Source: Amblyomma americanum (taxonomy: Eukaryota; Arthropoda; Arachnida; Ixodida; Ixodidae). Taken from it: DNA of 64,000 nucleotides. The position numbers and the translations under genes were made by a program. The notes below the pieces were generated by a model that saw only the letters and a program-made list of their open reading frames with translations, did not search any database and was not told where the DNA came from. Location of the stretch: the NCBI RefSeq assembly GCF_052857255.1, contig NC_135497.1:118744744-118808743 (forward strand), read 5' to 3'. Below are positions 13,001 to 23,125 of this stretch, piece after piece (positions within the stretch are counted from its first letter, which is position 1; the number at the start of each line of letters is the position of its first letter).

Positions 13001-13724
13001 AAACACTGCAGCGTGCGATGGCATTATCGACTTACCGTGTGGGAACGCTGACATAATCTCGATATAACAGACCTGTTTGTACTGCATGGGTGTTTGTGGG
13101 GGCTACAGTGGGACTGGCCCAAAACAAAGTAGCAGTCGAGAAGACGCAGTGCCCTCGAACATAACAGTGGGGTTCTACTGTATAGTGAAAGATGGAAAAA
13201 GGAGTGATATAGCCCTGCCCTTACCTTTCACTCAACGAAAACTCTGCTTTGCTCACAACTCACTCTCATCAGCTTTAGTGTTCACCTCACGTAATTATTT
13301 TAAGGCTGTTTTTTGTACCTTGTACAAGGTTAAATCTACCCTAGTAGTGCATTATTTCAAAAAGGAGAGCGTTGAAAAAGGCGAATAGCCAAAACAATGG
13401 CATCTTCTTGCAGGTGGAAGCAAGCCCCGTGTTTCAACTCCTCTGGTGATTCGCAAGATCCGCGAATACAAGCAAGAGAATGGTGCACTATTTGCCTGGG
13501 AGATTCGTGAGCGACTACTCTTTGATGGGGTCTGCCCTCGAGACTCCTTGCCCAGCATATCTTCCATCAATCGTATCCTGCGGCGAACTCTGGGACGGTC
13601 AAAGCCACAACGACTTGTGGCCAAGAACCATCTGGGAATTGAGCAGCGACCTGCAGCTTCCATGGGATTAGACACACAAAAGAGAACCTTCTTCATTAAG
13701 GACATCTTAGGTCGACACATGTAA
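3946..13724 (+). CDS. Paired-box (Pax) transcription factor, Pax1/9 (Pox meso)-like, no homeodomain; 3 exons (gene span)
   Basis: Predicted DNA-binding developmental regulator of the nucleus. Exons 3946-4009, 9219-9479 and 13414-13724 total 636 nt and splice in compatible phases to 211 aa. Residues about 42-108 hold the PAI half of the paired domain ([28 protein letters not shown]) and 109-168 the RED half ([20 protein letters not shown]). The run [11 protein letters not shown] followed by GSKPRVSTP is closest to Pax1/9 (Pox meso) as I know the family, but SINRILR and several PAI residues differ, so the subgroup is not certain. Residues 201-208 (FFIKDILG) form an octapeptide/eh1-like Groucho-binding motif three residues before the stop. 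A TATA box lies 40 bp upstream of the ATG and AATAAA lies 111 bp after the stop. The two paired-domain exons are secure. Exon 1 rests on TATA, ATG, GTGAGC donor and phase only, and further 3' exons cannot be excluded. Confidence 0.75.
4010..9218 (+). other. Pax intron 1 (predicted)
   Basis: A 5.2-kb span from donor GTGAGC to acceptor CCTCTTTGCAG. It is mostly anonymous AT-richer DNA, with one degraded minus-strand Ruka-type SINE body near 7545-7700. No other coding or repeat feature could be supported. Confidence 0.45.
7545..7700 (-). repeat. Degraded Ruka-type SINE fragment
   Basis: Reads GGGTTTAACTTCC, then ACACCTGGGGTTCTTTAACG and TGACATCGCACAGT, which is the order of the reverse-oriented Ruka body seen at 22.7 kb. 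The tRNA head is missing and many substitutions are present, so it is an old truncated copy. Confidence 0.55.
9219..9479 (+). CDS. Pax gene exon 2, PAI half of the paired domain
   Basis: Acceptor CCTCTTTGCAG ends at 9218 and donor GTGCCC follows at 9480. It encodes a 20-residue Gly/Ser/Ala-rich lead, then the N-terminal helix-turn-helix half of the paired domain up to GAIG. The split glycine codon is completed by exon 3. The Pax-typical intron position between the two subdomains supports the model. Confidence 0.85.
10293..10383. repeat. (GAAT)n microsatellite
   Basis: About 23 uninterrupted GAAT units. On the minus strand this is an (ATTC)n tail directly following a LINE-like 3' end, the usual origin of such tracts in CR1/L2-type elements. 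Confidence 0.95.
10293..10520 (-). mobile_element. Putative LINE 3'-terminal fragment with microsatellite tail
   Basis: On the minus strand a short open stretch ([20 protein letters not shown]) precedes a stop and then the (ATTC)n tail. An Ala-rich C-terminal end plus a short-tandem tail is typical of LINE ORF2 ends in arthropods. No reverse transcriptase remains, so the family is not assigned. Confidence 0.35.
11032..11094. repeat. 26-bp tandem repeat, about 2.4 units
   Basis: The unit CTGAGTGAGCCCGAGTGAGT plus TGACTC occurs at 11032-11057 and 11058-11083, followed by a partial third copy. The surrounding 10.2-11.2 kb is rich in TCACTC/GAGTGA words on both strands, suggesting an older expanded simple-repeat region. 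Confidence 0.85.
12100..13180. mobile_element. Non-autonomous DNA transposon with terminal inverted repeats (Tigger/pogo-like)
   Basis: The left end CAGTAGAACCCCGCTACTTC is matched by the reverse complement of the right end (CAGTAGAACCCCACTGTTAT). TA follows the right end, but the left TA is not preserved. The 1.08-kb interior has no recognisable transposase and is GC-richer, with three CACGTG sites. The CAGT-start ends resemble the Tigger-type elements elsewhere in the window. It sits in Pax intron 2. Confidence 0.6.
13414..13724 (+). CDS. Pax gene exon 3, RED half of the paired domain and eh1/octapeptide C-terminus
   Basis: Acceptor CTTCTTGCAG ends at 13413. The exon completes the split glycine, continues GSKPRVSTP, and encodes the RED helix-turn-helix, then a 35-residue tail ending [11 protein letters not shown] and TAA. 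The short tail and nearby AATAAA mark it as a terminal exon. Confidence 0.85.
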
Positions 13725-13834
13725 CTACACCTCAACTCTTCTGATATCTGCAATAGTCAGAAAAAAATAGAGTTGGCGTGTTAGGCACAACAAATTTTGC
13801 TTAGCTGTTTAGTTGTACTGGTTTTGTGCTGTGA

Positions 13835-13840
13835 AATAAA
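13835..13840 (+). terminator. Poly(A) signal of the Pax gene
   Basis: AATAAA 111 bp after the TAA of Pax exon 3. Its position fits a short 3' UTR. Confidence 0.6.
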
Positions 13841-14134
13841 GTTACACAAAATTGACTCAAGGGCGCTTTAAAACTGTGATTTGTGCCACGCGTGGTGTAG
13901 TCAACACCGAGAAAATAGTTAAGGAGAAAACATATGAGCACTCATTTTTTGCTTACAACCTAGCAACAAATGAGCAAATGCACTTAGATGCAGTTAGGAT
14001 TACTTCACTAGCCTTAAAGATACTTATTTTGTTTTGCTCATTAAAAATTATAAATAGCCATAGAAGAGCCTTTTATAAGAATTGTCCCATCCAGTTTTGC
14101 TTTTACTGAATATGATTTGGCAGTTGCAGACACC

Positions 14135-14408
14135 GCAGCTGTGGCCTAGTAGCTTAAGCATCCGCCTTGCATGCGGAAGGTGCGGGGTTCGATTCCCAGT
14201 GCCGCCGGGCACGCACCGCGGTGATACAACGGTTACAAGCTGTCCCCTGGCCTGGTGCCGGTTTATTCAGGGTGAAATGCTTGGGAAAGGGGTCTTTGGC
14301 CCCACCTGAGTAAACAAAAATACATTGTGCCATGGCACTCTTTGGCCACAGATGCCCTTGCGCGATGAAAATTCATCATCATCACCGTCGTCATCATCAT
14401 CATCGCAG
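14135..14408 (+). mobile_element. tRNA-Ala-derived SINE with trinucleotide tail
   Basis: The head TGGCCTAGTAGCTTAAGCAT (A box) and GGTTCGATTCC (B box) form a tRNA-Ala-like half with a TGC anticodon region, followed by a roughly 190-bp body and a (CAT)n-type tail at about 14375-14405. It is not a functional tRNA: the acceptor stem is not paired and there is a long 3' body. This family is distinct from Ruka. Confidence 0.65.
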
Positions 14409-14979
14409 TTGCAGACAGTACCATGAAAGAAAAATGACTGTCCTCAAAGAGGAATTTTCATTTGTTCAAAAGAATAAAGTAATGTACATAGTTAGAAGGA
14501 AAAGAATTTGCAGGTATTCAATGCACTTATTTAAGCGAAAAGCAAGACGTCGGGATTTAAAATGGTCAGTGGCACTCAAAAGACAACAAGTTATTTTCTG
14601 TTTCATGCAAAAAAAAAAGGAAAACATATATTGCGAATGAAAAGGCCCACTTTCCTCATATCCATCCAGTGCTTCCACAAGGTTCTGCGGCAACATTACT
14701 GTCATAAGCGGATAAACATGATTACAAATGTGTGCACTCATAGGTATGCAGTAGATTAGGATAAAGACAGATGATGCTCGAGCTTTCGGTTGTGCAGGCG
14801 CAGCTACAAATTTGCCTCGGAACACTTCCTTAAATGAAAACTAGGAGTTGCAACAGTTGCTAAGGCAGAAATTATGCAAATACAAAGCCTTTATAACCAG
14901 CAAAGTTAACAAATTGTGTTTCACTGTACAACAGAAGAATATTGCACGTACACTACCGTGCACTATTATATTATCACTG
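14409..14979. other. No supported feature
   Basis: AT-rich intergenic DNA downstream of the Pax gene. Nothing recognised. Confidence 0.5.
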
Positions 14980-15060
14980 CAGTGAAATCTAGGTAATTCG
15001 GCCTTCAAGGAACCAGAAAAAGTGTTCGAATTATCTAAAGGCGCTCAAAAAACAGCTGAA
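14980..15060. repeat. Solo Tigger-type transposon end
   Basis: CAGTGAAATCTAGGTAATTC followed by GTTCGAATTATCT has the CAGTGAAA start and CGAATTA-type subterminal words of the Tigger elements at 37.5 and 59.8 kb. No matching right end was found, so it is a truncated or degraded copy. Confidence 0.45.
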
Positions 15061-18000
15061 GGCCGATATCGTTGCAGCAATTTTATCTAATGAACGCCCG
15101 GACGGCAGTTGTCTACATTTCAAATAAAAACCAAGTGACAACGACGATTTTTCGCGATTTCGTCACGTGCTCTGCTTTTCGCACAGTCGGGAATGTCGAA
15201 GAATTCTTTCAAATCATAAAGGCTTCCACGGCCATTTTCGCACTGCGACGCAGTAACAGTGGCGCCTTTTCACAAACGGCCCCGTCGTAGTTTGAGGATG
15301 CTTCACCGCATGTACTGTAAACTGCGTTTCAGCGTTCTCGAAGAACGGAAGAATCACGTGCAAGTGAGGAAAATATGAGCAGTTGTTAGAACGGCGCGAT
15401 GTCATTCCAAAATAAAAATTTAAGACCAGTGACGCACCAAGCATCGTTCGAAACGACGCGACTGGCTGATGGCAGCCGCGGGATGGCGTGCAGTTAGGAA
15501 AAGCGAAACCGAAACCATGCGGTTGAGTGACGTCATAATGACGACACGATGAGACGTCACCACATGACGCAACGAGGAATCAGCCAATTACAGCAGGGCG
15601 GCGCCCCGAGAGCATTCGAGGGGCCGTCTGCTAAATTTTTTGTGAAAAGAAATGAAAATAAGCAGCGATGAAAATAACTAATATTTTATTAAAGTTCGAA
15701 AATATTAAGCAAACAAAAAGCGTTCGAAGTTGTGCTATTAATTGGCTGGTGGGTAACTTTAGGTGCCGCGGGGGTGTGCTGACGGCAGTAAAAAGGCCGC
15801 TTTGCACGAAAGCAGCTGTTTCACGCCGTGTTATTGTTTTTTGCGCGGCATCTGGAATCGAGCTACTGTGTGGTGGTTAGGCCCGTTTCACATGCATGCG
15901 ATTTTCGCCTGCGACACTGCGAATTCTGTCGGTCTGCGACTGGGGAGGGCCGTCGGTCTAGTCGCAGACGGCTTGCGATCGAGTTCCGCCCGGTTGGAAT
16001 TCAGTCGCAGCGGCGGTGTGTTCGCTCTGCGACTGACCATTGGGGATCGCCGAGACAGCGTGCGACGTGGGGTCACGTGGGAGCTGTTGCCGCGGTGGAA
16101 CCAAAACTGCTTATTCTAATCAAAGCATTCGAAATATTGCCTTGCATCTAAAAATACGCTGGTCATAAAATCATCAACACATTCCTACGTGTGCCATTTC
16201 TGTCGCGTTTAATAATGGGTTGCCTATGCAAACATCAAGAAACCTTGCCTGTCCCTCAGACCGAACTCGTTGTCTCGGTGTTGCATGTGAAAGCAGTGAC
16301 CGAAAATCGCACTGCGGCCTCACCGACTACACCGGATATTTTGGGTCCAGTCGCAGCACGTCGTATCGCCGCGTACACCGCCGCCATTTTCTGTCACAAA
16401 CGCAGCGGTCAAATTGACGGCCTCGAAACTGTGACAAAAAACTTTCAGCTAGCGGCTGCATAATTAGGTGTGCAACGTCACCACTTCTGCCACACCCGTG
16501 ACGTAATCTGCAGCCACCCATGACGCAAAAAAGCAAAATGGCCGCCGGCCACGACCGACCGATAGGAGCGAGGCTTATTGAAACCTTTGTGACAAGTTTT
16601 TGACAATTTTCCTAATTGACAGTTGCGTAATCTGGCCCTTGGTCCGCATTATTTAAACCTGTCAAAAGAAAATACATTGTTCTGTTGAATGTACTTACAT
16701 CTCGCCGTGCATTTTGAACCTATTTCATCACCAAGCCATGAAATGCACAACCAAGCTTAGAGGCCCCAAGAATACACGTTTTTCACAAGATGTGGCGCCC
16801 TCTGGGGAGTAGAGAAAATCTGTCCATTACGGGTAGAAAGCAAACGCACGTGGGAGCCGCAGGCACGATCCGGTTTCACAAGGCGAAATGGAAAACTTGT
16901 GCTTGACAGCTGCTGCCATCTGTTGCATGCGCCTGTCGCTAACATTAACTGCACATGCGCAGTAGGAGCAGGTGGTTCGTTTTCAGCCAGTGCAGCTCAA
17001 GGGGGAGTGGTGCACATACGCAGACCGGCAGTGTGAAAACGCCGGATTTCCTTCATCTTCACATGGCTCCTCAGTTGCCTGAGATTTGCAGGTGGCTTAC
17101 ATTTCATGTTTAGTACATAGGTTGTAATAATATTGGTGAAGCACGCCAAGGAGCCTGCCATACTGCAGCTAACTCTGCTCTAATAGTGTGGTTTTCATCT
17201 CGCAAACTTTACCTTTTCACAGACTGAAGTGCTTCATTCGTGGGAAATATTTCTGGTGATGTTATTGTTACTGATGTGTTGTGCATACTTTCAACAGAAA
17301 ACTGAAAAGCAGGTGGATATTCCGCAAGAAGTGTGTCCTCTTGTAGGCCACTTTTTTTTTTCATGGCTCATCGCACAAAACATGTTTACCTAAACTACAG
17401 CGAAGCAAGACCACTTGTAACAGTTTTTACAGTTGCAATTTGACTTGCCAGTACACAGGAACTGAACACCACAGTTACACTATAAAAGAATCAAACCATA
17501 AATAAGCAGTTTGTTGCTTTCATTTTATAACTGAAATACAAATGAAGAGAACCGAAATAAAACATAAAGGGAATTAAAGAACAGGCTTTTACTCTGCTAA
17601 GGGAAATAGCCAGGTAAGCTGAGTGCACATGACCCTATAAAATATTATTTATAAATTTGCTTGATAAATTACAGCTCACACTTCTGAATTCTCAAAACAA
17701 TACATATGATGCAGTTTTGTACTCAAACAAAAGCGAGTTCAAAAAGATAGGCAGTATCTGTGATGCAGTCATTCATGAAATTGCTACACTGATATGCAGT
17801 GGACTGTAAAGACAATATTTATCTAGAGCTTATACTGAGTTGTGAGCTCCTGTTCCTTGCGTGGCTGATTGGCACTTCATAAAAGCCAATACTTAATGCC
17901 AATAATGAGATAACAATGACATACAAAATTTTTTGTGCTCAACCAGCTCAATTCTATTATAGAAGCCATTTCAGAGAGATAGTAGGCTAATACCAATTCT

Positions 18001-18480
18001 GCGCGCCATTTCTTTTTGAAAGCCTTACAAAGCTCTGCGCATACACACATATTGATGACCTGATGATTGGGCACTGACTGCCCACTATAATAAGGGGGTG
18101 AAAACCTGAATCATGTGGTCATTGACTACGACTGTGACTGAAGAATGCAGAGAAAGAGCACTCAGAACAGTAAGGTCATGCTGTGTTTGTCTTTTCTATG
18201 CGCCCTCTACATATACAAACTTTGATATCCCAAGAGATAACCCATTCAAAGTAATGAACAAAGAAGTAAAATTATGAGTCGGATGAACTTTTTCCAAACA
18301 ACCAAAAAAAGTCAAGGAAAGGTAATGTATCCAGTTTAAGAACATGGGCTTTGAAAGATGAAGTTTAGATTATTTATAGTTGTCATAACCGTTGAATTAA
18401 CTGGTGCTTAATTTCACAAAAGAACCTTACATACTTACTGCTCACATTAATAAGTCTGGTCGTAAGGGAGGCAATGGGAA
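15061..18480. other. Gene-poor stretch with GC-rich, promoter-like patches
   Basis: No protein family is recognised. A GC-richer patch at about 15440-16100 contains a perfect cAMP-response-type site TGACGTCA at 15528 and several GACGTCA/TGACG words. 17,000-18,480 is AT-rich and anonymous. Confidence 0.4.
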
Positions 18481-19270
18481 CCCTGCTGTCAGTTGATCGT
18501 GACACTGTCTTCAATTCTGATGCCTTTCAAATTGCCAGCAGATCTACAGCAGCAATCATCTAACCATCTGTCATCTCATCCTCTCAGCTAGAACTACTTG
18601 CATTATCCAGGCTATCCATTCTTTTCTTTCCTTTGCCTATGTATGCTATATGTACTCTCAGGAGGCGTTCGGAGCTTTCCACCGTAGAAACTTTCCATCA
18701 GACCTCTGCACGGCCTCAGATGACACACTCATGCAATTGCAACCATACCCTGAAACCCTTCAGTGTAATCCTGGCCATAGGGGGATCACTGGTAATGAGC
18801 TGACGCATCTGCTCACCTGTGAAATTTCCCACCCAGTGCCAGTGATCTCATGCTCAAGCCCACCAACGGTGGACGAGAGGGTGGTCTTGAAGAAGACCAT
18901 CAAGATACACTACAAACACATGCGATCACAACTAACAAAACTTACACTGCCACATCTGTCCATCATGATCCGAGAAACTCGCATATACCGCAAAACTCAA
19001 TTCCGATCACTCCTAACCCCTCCTAGGCTATACTATACAAACTTAACCAGCACCCCCACTGCCCTGACTGCCCTTCCTTCTGCACCAACAATAGATAACT
19101 CTTTCTTCTCTTGCCCCGTCACTTCCTCTCCCCCTTTATCCCAATCCCCCTCCCCGTAACTGGGCCACCTGGCTAGCAGACTTTAACAAAGACCTATAGC
19201 AAGCAGTGGTCCTGCTCACTACTCATATTCTAGGCATCTAGATTGACAGCTAGCTAATAAAAGTGTTTCC
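18481..19270 (+). mobile_element. Degraded LINE 3' fragment with RNase H-like remnant
   Basis: A forward frame at 18650-19159 contains CNPGHRGITGNELTHLLT, which matches the C-terminal part of RNase H (normally W-x-PGH-x-G-x-x-GNE-x-A-D/H) from RNase H-bearing LINEs, followed by the Ser/Pro-rich tail common in tick LINEs. Stops interrupt the upstream part and AATAAA lies near 19257. Clade assignment (I/R1-like) is an inference. Confidence 0.55.
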
Positions 19271-20170
19271 CTTCTCCTCCTCAGTGCAGATCCACCAAGT
19301 GCAGCTGATACTTGACACTGCTTGAAATGCAAGGGCCACAAGCTTTAGAGTGATGGGTGTTCATGCCCTTGCTTTGAAATGTATTTTGATAAGAACACGT
19401 CTTGTGGCTTGCAGCTGCTACATAGCCAAAGCTAACCTACTTTTCATAAAAATGGTGAAACAGCATTATCCAGCCAACATAGGCCACAGCAAATTTGGTG
19501 TTCAGCTACCCCACATGTACATGATGTGCGAACGCTTTGATGCGAGAGCCTCATGAAACTTCTTCATGGGAACCCCAGCCAGTTCATGCAGACATCAGGC
19601 ACCACAAAACTTGGGACCGAAACTTGTAGCACCCATTCCGAGATCTCGTCAGCCTTTCATTGTTGTAAAAGGACCTCTGTACATTAGATGAAATGAAATT
19701 GCTGAGGTTCTTATTAGAGGTTTAGCTTTCAGTGCTTTCATAAAAAAACAGAAAGCTGCACCACAAACCAGACTGGGCTATATGTTTTAGGGGATGGTCA
19801 TATCCCACGACTTCACAGTAAATTTTTTTTATTTCTGGCTATGTTGACTCTGACCGTTTTGAATGTTTGCACACTGTTCCCTTCTAGGCTAACTGATTGA
19901 TAGTTTTCAATGAAAATATGCGATTGAGCACAGCACAGGCAACAAGTGCAAGCTAGTGGGTGGGATGCTACCAATACTTCATATCAGAAGTTGTTTGCAG
20001 CACTTGAAAAGTAGAGCTCTCTCATCCAATTAGGACCAAAAAAGACAACAAACAGTCTGTCAGATATTTTAGCAGTGTTGTGTCTATTTTTCACAGTTAC
20101 TGCAGTAATTAAAAAGGTAATTCAGGATGGTGTTTCTAAATTATAGTGAAGGTTTCATTCACTGATTAAA
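19271..20170. other. No supported feature
   Basis: Intergenic anonymous DNA. Nothing recognised. Confidence 0.5.
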
Positions 20171-20320
20171 TTAGCAGAGAAAGTCTGCATGCACACAGCA
20201 CTGCAGAGGTTGCGGCGGAGTGGTGCACACCAATCTTAAACATGGTGCCTGCCAAGTCAGCCAAGTCTTCTGCACGCAGAAGCTCGACACGTGCTCTTTC
20301 AATCTCAGGGATGGTGCGAG
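20171..20320 (-). other. Unassigned protein-like open stretch
   Basis: The minus strand reads TIPEIERARVELLRAEDLAD and continues LAGTMFKIGVHH in one frame. The composition looks protein-like (amphipathic helix, Arg/Glu/Leu), but there is no start, no clear splice pair and no family that I recognise. It may be a remnant of a mobile element or an exon. Confidence 0.2.
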
Positions 20321-20372
20321 GGATGTGGTGGTGTGGTGTGAAGGATGTGGTGGTGTGGTGTGAGGGATGTGG
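20321..20372. repeat. 22-bp tandem repeat
   Basis: The unit GGATGTGGTGGTGTGGTGTG plus two bases occurs at 20321-20342 and 20343-20364, with a partial third copy. Confidence 0.85.
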
Positions 20373-21700
20373 AGGAACAAGTTTTGCACCACATGCAGTT
20401 CTGGCTGGCTCAAATCGCTGCAGCCTTCACAGTGTTGCAGACAACTTGCGAGATGGAGCATACCTAACAGCTATTGGGAAACAATTTGAGCTTACATTTT
20501 GTAAGCTCACGGGAACAAAACAAAACCGAATTATCTATACACATGCTGCCAAGAAAAACCTTTGTACTGAAACCATGAAGACGTGTCATTAATGCAGATT
20601 CAACTGTTTATGGTCAAAGAAAGCCTTCAGCAGCAATGCCATTGCTTCTGCCCAAGAGTTTAGTGTTAGCTTGTTTAATCCGAGATTGGCTACAATGGAC
20701 ATGTCGATCCACTTTGCTTTTTAAAGACAAGTCATGCTCATATATCCCGGCATTTAGACCTCCCAGTCTGTTCAGTGTAAACGTTGTTGCATGAGAGAAA
20801 AATTTATTAGATCCCCCAACACAACTTAGACAAGACCTGGAATGACTCTCATTGCACCCAAGCTTGTACTCTCCTGTTGTCATGATGTGAGGATAGTGTT
20901 CTGCAAATTTCAAGGGTGCTGAGAAAACATCTGGCATATGATGCTTGTTGGTTGCATTCTTGCGATCGTGAAACCGTAAGTAACAACCACTGGTTATACT
21001 TCACCTCATGACCTTGTATGTTTGGAGACTTTTCGTCTTCTGCAGCTAAGTCTTGGCAATTGTAACCAGCAGATATGGTGGGTGCACCGCTTTTTGTAGC
21101 CCTGTAATCTAGAGAGCAAAAACTGCCTTCAGCAATTGCAGTGGCATGACCGTGGAAAAGCTGGTTTGAAGTACAGGGTTGTTTTTGCTACCTTTAGAGA
21201 GAACAAGCCAAATCGTATGGCAATAATTCTTTGCTTCTCATGAGTTCCATCACACACTTTTTCTGAAAGGCTACAGTGATGCCTAAGAGCGTATATATTG
21301 TCTTTATGCGCGTCACAGGCAAAAGATAAGTTTACAGTCTTGTTGACACACATCTAAAACTGGTTCCACCTTGCCTAGGTTCATACACAATTTGCTCAAG
21401 AACAACCAGGTAGTTGTCTACAAATCTTGAGATGCTGAGAGCACTTTCATTGACAAAGGTGTAGGTAACGAATACAATTAGGCAACAAATTTGCAGGCCG
21501 ACGGGGACACAAGATGATGCCAAATGGCAAGGACGAGTGCAATTAGTCTTTTTGCATGACCGCCTACCTACATATCCATCTTCCAATTATGAATTACCAG
21601 GAGGCCCCAAAAATCAACTTTTAGTGAGAAAGCATTATTTCGATGGGTAGACCCTGAGCAAGATCTTGCAATGCATGTGGTTTTGTGCCAAGAAAATAGC
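20373..21700. other. No supported feature
   Basis: Several minus-strand open frames of about 75-110 codons lie here, but none matches a family I know and they lack splice context. Left unassigned. Confidence 0.4.
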
Positions 21701-21860
21701 AATGGCGACATAGCATACTTATGTAAATAAACAAGTAAATAAACAGACAAAATAAATATTGCCACAACTGGGTTTCGAGCCCATGGCAGTGCGAACAGAT
21801 AAGCTTCGCTGGCCTGTGCACGAAAGCACTATGCTATCGCCGCAGCAGATCACGCCTCAT
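21701..21860 (-). repeat. Putative tRNA-like SINE with TTTATTTAC tail
   Basis: On the minus strand a tRNA-like segment (GCGATAGCATAGTGCTTTCG then GGGCTCGAAACCCAGT) is followed by a TTTATTTAC-rich tail. The head resembles a tRNA-derived SINE of a third type. No target-site duplication was identified. Confidence 0.4.
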
Positions 21861-22701
21861 GTTAAACTGCAACACGCTCGCGCGCTGTGCATTGCACTTA
21901 GTCTTCAACTAATACTACTATCGAACTAATGTCGTTGCCAGACGTGCTGATGACCCAGCAAAGCAAAACCTTGAGCCAACCAGGCTACACACATGCTTTC
22001 GCACGTCTCCTTGGCTTAACTACGTTAAAATGCTACCACTCTTTATGCACTGTTAATCTCATGATCAACAACAGAGACAAAGATGTTAAAAAAACAGGAG
22101 CCACTGATGAATTTATGAAGATGCCATGTCACTAAATATCTGACAGCAGTTCGGAATAGGGCTAGTTGGTAAAAGATCACACTGTGAAAATAGTGTAAAG
22201 ACAGGACACAGGGGCAAACCGACACAACATAAGTGCCGTTGAGTCGTGTTTTAAGTTTCTCCAAGTTCCTTGTCTTCATGCTATTCTGTCAATGTGGTCT
22301 CACTGAATCCAATGCACGTTTTGAAAACACACAAATATTGTGTTCAGATAAGAATAAAATAATGACATAGATTTGTACATAGAAATGAAATGGTGCCACA
22401 TTTTACAAAATGGGCTTTGACTGCAGCAAAGAGGTCATTGTGAGAGAAGTACAATAAGTTCGCCACATCAATCAAGAAAGCATGACCAGTGCACTCCTTT
22501 TGCACCAGATAAACAATAAAATCCATAGGAGTTTTTGTAGTGAAAGGGGCGTTAAGCTGCTGGTGAAGTCCGTGTGACGCACATCCCATCCACTGATTTG
22601 TCTGTGCTATGCTAAATTAAGTATTTTGAAAACTTCAACATTCGACACTGTCATGGATAATAAGGTTTCACAGTCTCATTACATTTTTTGAGCAACTACC
22701 G
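21861..22701. other. No supported feature
   Basis: Region downstream of TP53RK. Anonymous sequence. A minus-strand open frame at 22344-22589 is not recognised. Confidence 0.45.
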
Positions 22702-22713
22702 AAAGAACTGCTG

Positions 22714-22954
22714 GTTTGGTTGGTTTATGAGGGTTTAACGTCCCAAAGCGAGTCAGGCTATGAGGGACGCCGTAGTGAAGGGCTCCGCACATTTCGACCA
22801 CCCGGGGTTCTTCAACGTGCAATGACATCACACAGTACACGGGCCTCTAGAATTTCGCCTCCATCGAAATTCGACCGCCGCGGCCGGGATCGAACCCGCG
22901 TCTTTCGGGCCAGCAGCCGAGCGCCATAACCACTCAGCCACCGCGGCAGCCAAG
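22714..22954 (-). mobile_element. Ruka-type SINE
   Basis: A full-length tRNA-derived SINE in reverse orientation, with the tRNA head (B box GGGTTCGATCCCGGCC on the minus strand) near 22880-22950. It is flanked by a perfect 12-bp duplication AAAGAACTGCTG at 22702-22713 and 22955-22966, which dates it as a relatively recent insertion. It lies about 170 bp past the TP53RK stop and so may be within its 3' UTR. Confidence 0.9.
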
Positions 22955-22966
22955 AAAGAACTGCTG

Positions 22967-23125
22967 CTTGCCCAAAACACTAATAATAATCACTTTTTTA
23001 CTCTTCAGGTTTGTGCACTTTTTTACTCTTCAGATTTGTACATGTGCACAGTATGACACGTCAGGCGAAGTTCGTTTTTGTGGAAAATGAAAAAGTTAAC
23101 TCAAATCCCACATGAATGTCAAGGG
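22967..23125 (-). other. Probable TP53RK 3' UTR start
   Basis: Short sequence between the TP53RK stop and the Ruka insertion. No clear minus-strand AATAAA is seen here, so the 3' end is not placed. Confidence 0.35.

Larger units (their letters stand above)
9480..13413 (+). other. Pax intron 2
   Basis: A 3.9-kb intron interrupting the linker of the paired domain. It holds a minus-strand LINE 3' tail with (GAAT)n, a 26-bp tandem repeat within GAGTGA-rich DNA, and a 1.1-kb inverted-repeat element. The remaining stretches (9480-10290 and 11210-12095) show nothing recognisable. Confidence 0.75.

Noticed and set aside
14135..14215. Possible tRNA-Ala gene
   Set aside because: A and B boxes are present but the acceptor stem does not pair, and a SINE body and trinucleotide tail follow.
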